From Massilia rubra (lineage in GTDB: Bacteria > Pseudomonadota > Gammaproteobacteria > Burkholderiales > Burkholderiaceae_D), in assembly GCF_011682065.1 (NCBI RefSeq), contig NZ_VUYU01000011.1, forward strand, positions 62,001 to 126,000: 64,000 nucleotides of DNA. Direction: 5' to 3'. The translations under genes were made by a program, and so were the position numbers. Position 1 is the stretch's first letter, and every line of letters begins with the position of its first letter. This document shows, piece after piece, positions 60,482 to 64,000 of this stretch. The notes under the pieces were generated by a model. It was not told the origin of the DNA and searched no databases. It saw only the letters and a list, made by a program, of their open reading frames with translations.

Positions 60482-61129
60482 ATGAAATTCACAACACTTC
60501 TGAGCGGCTTGTTCGCCGCCGCCATGCTCGTCAGCGGCGCAGCCCGCGCTGAACTCGTTACCAATGGCAGCTTCGAAATCAACAAGTCGTCCGGTTCGTG
60601 GCAGCAATTCAACGCAGTCAACGGCTGGACCTCGAGCAACGGCGTTTTCGAAATCCAAAAAGGCGCCAAGCAGGGCGGCGAGTCCGGTTTCAATCCGTAC
60701 GCAGCCAATGGCCGCCAGTACCTGGAACTGAACAGCACCGGCCTGAGCTCGGTGTGGCAAATGATCGACACCTCGACAGCCGGCCTGTACTCGGTCTCGT
60801 TCGCCTACTCGGGTCGTCCGGACACCGCCGGCGGCGCCAACAGCGCGATGAATGTGTACTGGGGCGACACCAAGTTGAACGATTCGCTGCTGATGGGCGG
60901 CACCAATGGCCAGTGGAACTTCTTCAACATCACCGACCTGGTCGCCACCAGCGCGCTGACCAAGCTGCGTTTTGAATCGGTTGGCCCGAGCTCGTCGCCG
61001 ACCTACGGTTCCTACCTCGATGCCGTGTCGGTCGAAGTGACCCCGGTACCGGAGCCGGAAACCTACGCCCTGTTCCTGTTGGGCCTGGCAGTAGTCGGTT
61101 TCACCACCCGCCGCAACAAAAAAGCGTAA
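60482..61129 (+). CDS. PEP-CTERM sorted exported protein, DUF642-like
   Basis: 215 residues; AGGA nine bases before ATG 60482. Signal peptide MKFTTLLSGLFAAAMLVSGAARA, then NGSFEINKSSGSWQQFNAVNGWTSSNGVFEIQKG and a jelly-roll-like domain (SVSFAYSGRPDTAGGANSAMNVYWGDTKL, AVSVEVTPV). It resembles DUF642/carbohydrate-binding folds. The tail is VPEPETYALF, hydrophobic helix, RRNKK, the PEP-CTERM signal. Likely exported and processed by an exosortase located elsewhere. A long hairpin repeat lies ~40 bp after the stop, as near the other PEP-CTERM gene. Confidence 0.88.
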   Translation: MKFTTLLSGLFAAAMLVSGAARAELVTNGSFEINKSSGSWQQFNAVNGWTSSNGVFEIQKGAKQGGESGFNPYAANGRQYLELNSTGLSSVWQMIDTSTAGLYSVSFAYSGRPDTAGGANSAMNVYWGDTKLNDSLLMGGTNGQWNFFNITDLVATSALTKLRFESVGPSSSPTYGSYLDAVSVEVTPVPEPETYALFLLGLAVVGFTTRRNKKA

Positions 61130-61166
61130 CTCACGCCTCCAAGGTTTCCGGCGCTCAACAGCGCCA

Positions 61167-61222
61167 AACCGGGGTCAGAGCTTTAATTAGAAATGTTTCT
61201 AATTAAAGCTCTGACCCCGGTT
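61167..61222. repeat. GGGGTCAGAGC repeat, copy 3
   Basis: Exact 27-base arms (61167-61193 and 61196-61222) around a two-base loop; shares the core GGGGTCAGAGCTTTAATTAG with copies at 3811 and 28126. It sits between a PEP-CTERM gene and ycaO. Confidence 0.92.
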
Positions 61223-61310
61223 GTCGTTCGCTTGTCGTTTTTGTTGCTGTATGATGCGTACCGACTTCCTCCGCCTTTTTCGCAGTGCCCCCACCTAACA
61301 GAGAATTCGC

Positions 61311-63017
61311 ATGAAAACCTTCATTCCAGGCAAAGACGCCGCCCTCGAATCCACCATCGACACCATGCAGGCCAAGCTGGCCGCGCGCGGTTTTAATCTG
61401 AACGAGTCGTCGTTGCTGCATGAGGTCGACGGCATCTGGTCGACCCATATGAAGGATAACGATTGTCCGATGCTGTTTTCGAACGGTAAGGGCGCGACCG
61501 AGCTGGCCGCGCGCGCCAGTGCCTACGGTGAATTCTTCGAACGCCTCGGCACCCACTATTTCTGGACCCACTTTCACCTCGGCGAAACACGTGCCAATCG
61601 TCCTTTCGTGCATTATCCGCAGGAGCGCTGGTTCAAGCCGGGGCCGGACGGCGCCTGGCCGGCCGAGATGCTTAATCCGGAACTGCACGCCTTTTATAAT
61701 CCCGACAGCGAAATCGATGCCGAGGTGCTGGTCGACTTGAACTCGGGTAACGTCGAACGCGGTATCTGCGCGCTGCCATACAAGCGCTTGCGTGACGATA
61801 GCGAAACTTTTATTCCGGTTAATATCATCGGCAACCTGTATGTCAGCAACGGCATGGCCGCTGGCAATACGATGATGGAAGCGCGCAGCCAGGCGTTGTC
61901 CGAAATTTTCGAGCGCCAGATCAAGTACCGCATCATCAGCGAAGGCTTGTGCCTGCCGGAAGTGCCGGACGAGGTGTTGGCGCGCTTTCCGAACATCAAG
62001 GCCGGCATCGATGGCTTGCGCCGCGCCGGTTTCGGCATCCTGGTCAAGGATGCTTCGCTCGGCGGCAAGTATCCGGTGATGAATGTGACCCTGGTGCATC
62101 CGAAAGACCAGGGCGTGTTCTCCAGCTACGGCGCGCACCCGCGCTTCGAGATCGCGCTGGAACGCGCCATGACCGAATTGCTGCAGGGCCGCGCGCTCGA
62201 TTCGCTGGAAGGCTTCCCGGAACCCGGTTTCGACATGAGCGAGATCAACGCCGTGGCTAACCTGGAAATCCATTTCGTCGATTCGAGCGGTGTGATCAGC
62301 TGGAATTTCATGGGCGACACGCCGGATTACCCGTTTGTCGACTGGAACTTCAGCACCACCACGGAAGAAGATTACAACTGGCTGGTCGATTGCATCCATG
62401 GCGAAGGCAAGGATATCTACGTGGCCGATTTCAGCGAGCAGGGCGCGTACAGCTGCCGCATCCTGGTGCCGGGCTTCTCCGAAATTTATCCGGTGGAAGA
62501 CCTGGAGTGGGAAAACAACAGTATCGGCAACCTGATCCGTCCAAAGCTGGTGCGCCTCGATACCCTGAGCGCGGAAGAATGCGCAGCCTTGCTGGAAGAC
62601 TTGCAGACCATGAACGTGAACGACGAGCGTCCGCTGTGGGAAATCCTGGGCCTGGCCATTCCGCTCGGCACGCCGTGGAAGCAGTTGCGCATCGGCGAAC
62701 TGAAAACGCTGCTGGCGCTGGCGGTGGGCGATCAGGACGGCATCCTCGAAGGTTGCGACTGGATCCACCACTTCAAGGACCTGGCCCCGGCGCGCCGCCT
62801 CGTGTACCGCTGCATCGAGAGCATGCTCAACGTGGAAGACGTGGATAACTACCGCCGTTCGATGGTCTTGCTGTACGGCGAAGACACCGTGCGCCAGGCC
62901 GCGGCCTTGCTCGACCGTAGCGAGCGTTTCTTCGGGCTGGACACGCTCGGCGCCGACATGCAGGGCAGCGCCATGCACCAGACTTTGCTGGCCGCCTACG
63001 ACAAGCTGTTCGTGTAA
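61311..63017 (+). CDS. ycaO: YcaO-family protein, ribosomal protein S12 methylthiolation-associated type
   Basis: 568 residues; GAGA upstream of ATG 61311. MKTFIPGKDAALESTIDTMQAKLAARGFNLNESSLLHEVDGIWSTHMKDNDCPMLFSNGKGATELAARASAYGEFFERLGTHYFW is the ATP-binding YcaO start, matching E. coli YcaO rather than azole-forming cyclodehydratases (standalone, no E1-like partner, C-terminus DKLFV). Other ATP-site segments are NGMAAGNTMMEARSQALSEIFERQIKY and RFEIALERAMTELLQGRALDS. E. coli YcaO assists RimO-linked methylthiolation of S12. A strong terminator follows at once. Confidence 0.9.
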   Translation: MKTFIPGKDAALESTIDTMQAKLAARGFNLNESSLLHEVDGIWSTHMKDNDCPMLFSNGKGATELAARASAYGEFFERLGTHYFWTHFHLGETRANRPFVHYPQERWFKPGPDGAWPAEMLNPELHAFYNPDSEIDAEVLVDLNSGNVERGICALPYKRLRDDSETFIPVNIIGNLYVSNGMAAGNTMMEARSQALSEIFERQIKYRIISEGLCLPEVPDEVLARFPNIKAGIDGLRRAGFGILVKDASLGGKYPVMNVTLVHPKDQGVFSSYGAHPRFEIALERAMTELLQGRALDSLEGFPEPGFDMSEINAVANLEIHFVDSSGVISWNFMGDTPDYPFVDWNFSTTTEEDYNWLVDCIHGEGKDIYVADFSEQGAYSCRILVPGFSEIYPVEDLEWENNSIGNLIRPKLVRLDTLSAEECAALLEDLQTMNVNDERPLWEILGLAIPLGTPWKQLRIGELKTLLALAVGDQDGILEGCDWIHHFKDLAPARRLVYRCIESMLNVEDVDNYRRSMVLLYGEDTVRQAAALLDRSERFFGLDTLGADMQGSAMHQTLLAAYDKLFV

Positions 63018-63033
63018 ATCGTCAGCGCCAACG

Positions 63034-63073
63034 AAAAACGCCGCCGGGTTGATCGCCCGGCGGCGTTTTTTTT
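63034..63073 (+). terminator. Strong Rho-independent terminator after ycaO
   Basis: AAAAACGCCGCCGGG / CCCGGCGGCGTTTTTTTT, loop of ~7 bases, with an eight-U tract. It begins 17 bp after the ycaO stop; the A-run on the other side makes it work for the opposite strand too. Confidence 0.95.
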
Positions 63074-63107
63074 CGTCCTGGGATGAGCGGGACCGCAGTC
63101 CCGTCTG

Positions 63108-63269
63108 GCAGCCTGTCGGACTTGGGGAGTCGAAGCGAAAAAAGAGCTGGGCGAGGCAAGATTTTGACAATTTCGCAGTGCCAATAGCGAGCTATTGGCC
63201 GAGAAAGTGGCGAAATATGGACCGTCCCAGGTATTTTTGCAGCCGACGATCCCAAGTTCGACAGGCTGC
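63108..63269. mobile_element. MITE-like element with 19-20 bp terminal inverted repeats
   Basis: The ends GCAGCCTGTCGGACTTGGG (63108-63126) and its near-perfect complement CCCAAGTTCGACAGGCTGC (63251-63269; one mismatch) bound ~124 bp without a gene. Inside lies a second palindrome, GCCAATAGC-G/GCTATTGGC, nested in AATTTCGC...GCGAAAT. No transposase and no clear target duplication. Could be a MITE or an old insertion remnant. Confidence 0.6.
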
Positions 63270-63275
63270 TAGTCA

Positions 63276-63677
63276 TCAGTCCTTCAGGTCGGCCGGCACC
63301 TTGCCGCCGTTAGCCGCCAGCTTGTTCATGACCTGGCGGTGCAGCCAGATATTCATCGACGCCGAATCGCTGGTGTCGCCGGTGAAGTGGAGCTCGGCCG
63401 CCAGTTGCTTGCGCGACTGCAGGCTGCTGTCCAGGTTCAACAGTTTCAGCAGGTCGACGATGGAGGTGCGCCAGTTCAGGCTCTGGCTCTGTGGCATGCC
63501 GTTGAGAATGGCTTCCACATCGACCTGGTCCAATGCCGCCGCCGGTGCGGCAGCTGGCGCCGCTGCGGGTGCGGCCGGGGCCGCGCCTGCGGCTGGTGCC
63601 GCCGGGTTGGCGCCAGGCTGGACGGCCGGGTGCGACGAAGGGAAGATTTTGTGGAAAATATTGCTGAGAATGCCCAT
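63276..63677 (-). CDS. DUF3597-domain protein
   Basis: 133 residues from ATG 63677 with AGAGG 6-7 bases upstream. MGILSNIFHKIFPSSHPAV, an Ala/Pro-rich linker (AAGAAPAAPAAAPAAAPAAAL), then a helical domain, VDVEAILNGMPQSQSLNWRTSIVDLLKLLNLDSSLQSRKQLAAELHFTGDTSDSASMNIWLHRQVMNKLAANGGKVPADL. This is the DUF3597 arrangement, a short conserved protein with an N-terminal MGIFSxIFxKIF-like motif. Cytoplasmic; function unknown. Confidence 0.88.
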   Translation of the reverse strand: MGILSNIFHKIFPSSHPAVQPGANPAAPAAGAAPAAPAAAPAAAPAAALDQVDVEAILNGMPQSQSLNWRTSIVDLLKLLNLDSSLQSRKQLAAELHFTGDTSDSASMNIWLHRQVMNKLAANGGKVPADLKD

Positions 63678-63717
63678 GTAATACCTCTTTTTTTGTTGGT
63701 GAATGAATCGAAACGGA

Positions 63718-63880
63718 TTAAGTAAGTGTGCAGAAATTATTGTGATTTATAGCGAACAGAAGCGGATGCCTTGCAAGGCGCACGCCGCGACGCAGTGCGA
63801 GCACTGCTAGCGGTGGGCAACACAGCAAGGCGCCGCTTGTGGAAGCTGGAAATGACAAGAATTTATGCGCACTTACTAAT
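63718..63880. repeat. ~160 bp imperfect palindromic element, second full copy
   Basis: The ends TTAAGTAAGTGTGCAGAAAT and ATTTATGCGCACTTACTAA mirror each other; the inner part matches 29351-29518 (GCGAACA..., CTTGCAAGGC..., GCAGTGCGAGCACTGC). The right end coincides with the TAG stop of the next minus-strand gene. Confidence 0.82.
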
Positions 63881-64000
63881 GCTTCATGCCTTCGGCCATG
63901 CGGCCGAGCACGATTGCCAGCGCCGCGCCGCCGATGGTCTTGACCAGGGTCGGATGCTCGGCGTAAAAGTCGCCCATGCGGTCGACGATGCTTGGGTTGT
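63876..64000 (-). CDS. C-terminal fragment of a small protein (start outside window)
   Basis: Only the last 41 residues are inside the window: NPSIVDRMGDFYAEHPTLVKTIGGAALAIVLGRMAEGMKH, then TAG. The hydrophobic stretch TIGGAALAIVLGRM could be a membrane segment. Protein family not recognised. Its stop codon falls in the palindromic element's terminus, as at the lipoprotein gene near 13924. Confidence 0.7.
   Translation of the reverse strand, partial: NPSIVDRMGDFYAEHPTLVKTIGGAALAIVLGRMAEGMKH

Noticed and set aside
61311-63017. YcaO as maturase for the AWCTR repeat protein
   Set aside because: The two genes are ~28 kb apart, the YcaO is of the S12-methylthiolation type, and no E1-like partner or precursor lies beside it.

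Overview
The window is GC-rich, densely packed chromosomal DNA that reads like a member of the Oxalobacteraceae (Massilia/Duganella/Janthinobacterium group, Betaproteobacteria). The evidence is two PEP-CTERM sorted proteins, an Lrp-controlled dadA, an Ohr/OhrR peroxide module, GlnS, a YcaO of the E. coli type, and several families of dispersed palindromic repeats. This placement rests on family-level recognition, not on a database search. No rRNA, tRNA, prophage, integrase, transposase or CRISPR array was recognised. The region looks like ordinary chromosome with a few accessory islets.

Layout. 1-3.6 kb: an SMP-30-like beta-propeller gene (cut by the window edge), a beta-propeller/M23 peptidase fusion and a PEP-CTERM protein. 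3.9-8.7 kb: dadA with its divergent Lrp-type regulator, a frameshifted pirin, a DUF378 membrane protein and an exported M20 peptidase. 9.1-13.7 kb: a GH2 glycosidase followed by a glycosyltransferase/UDP-galactopyranose-mutase-like fusion. 13.9-20.3 kb: a Ser/Gly/Thr-rich lipoprotein, VanZ and zinc-ribbon proteins, a candidate small RNA, ohr-SDR-ohrR with a visible OhrR operator, and a lemA/TPM-domain operon. 20.4-31.7 kb: pyrF, sbcB, a cNMP/GGDEF protein, a BtuF-like protein, an HPF-like protein, a GNAT/MFS pair, an acyltransferase, a ferredoxin-type reductase, an epimerase and small conserved proteins. 31.8-35.0 kb: a protein with 14 copies of an Ala-Trp-Cys-Thr-Arg motif behind a His/Cys-rich N-terminal domain, followed by an orphan CHASE histidine kinase. 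35-40 kb: glnS, then a J-domain gene with three unknown acidic proteins. 40-48 kb: a LysR/MFS pair, an LRR-like protein, a CoA transferase, and garD-udh-mutarotase for oxidative uronate use. 47.9-54.6 kb: a divergent cluster joining S-adenosylmethionine decarboxylase, a membrane aminopropyltransferase and a Tat-exported flavin oxidoreductase with SPFH/flotillin-like, DUF4178 and DUF350 proteins. 54.6-64 kb: a CPA2 antiporter with a solute-binding protein, an orphan Tae4-like amidase, a GH1/RmlD fusion, a second PEP-CTERM protein, ycaO and DUF3597.

The two best candidates for something not yet described are the AWCTR repeat protein (31.9-32.9 kb) and the polyamine/flotillin cluster (47.9-54.6 kb). 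Four dispersed repeat families are also visible. The first is a near-perfect long hairpin, two of whose three sites lie beside PEP-CTERM genes. The second is a ~160 bp palindromic element whose ends coincide with stop codons. The third is a paired-hairpin family with compensatory base changes. The fourth is a single MITE-like unit near the right edge.
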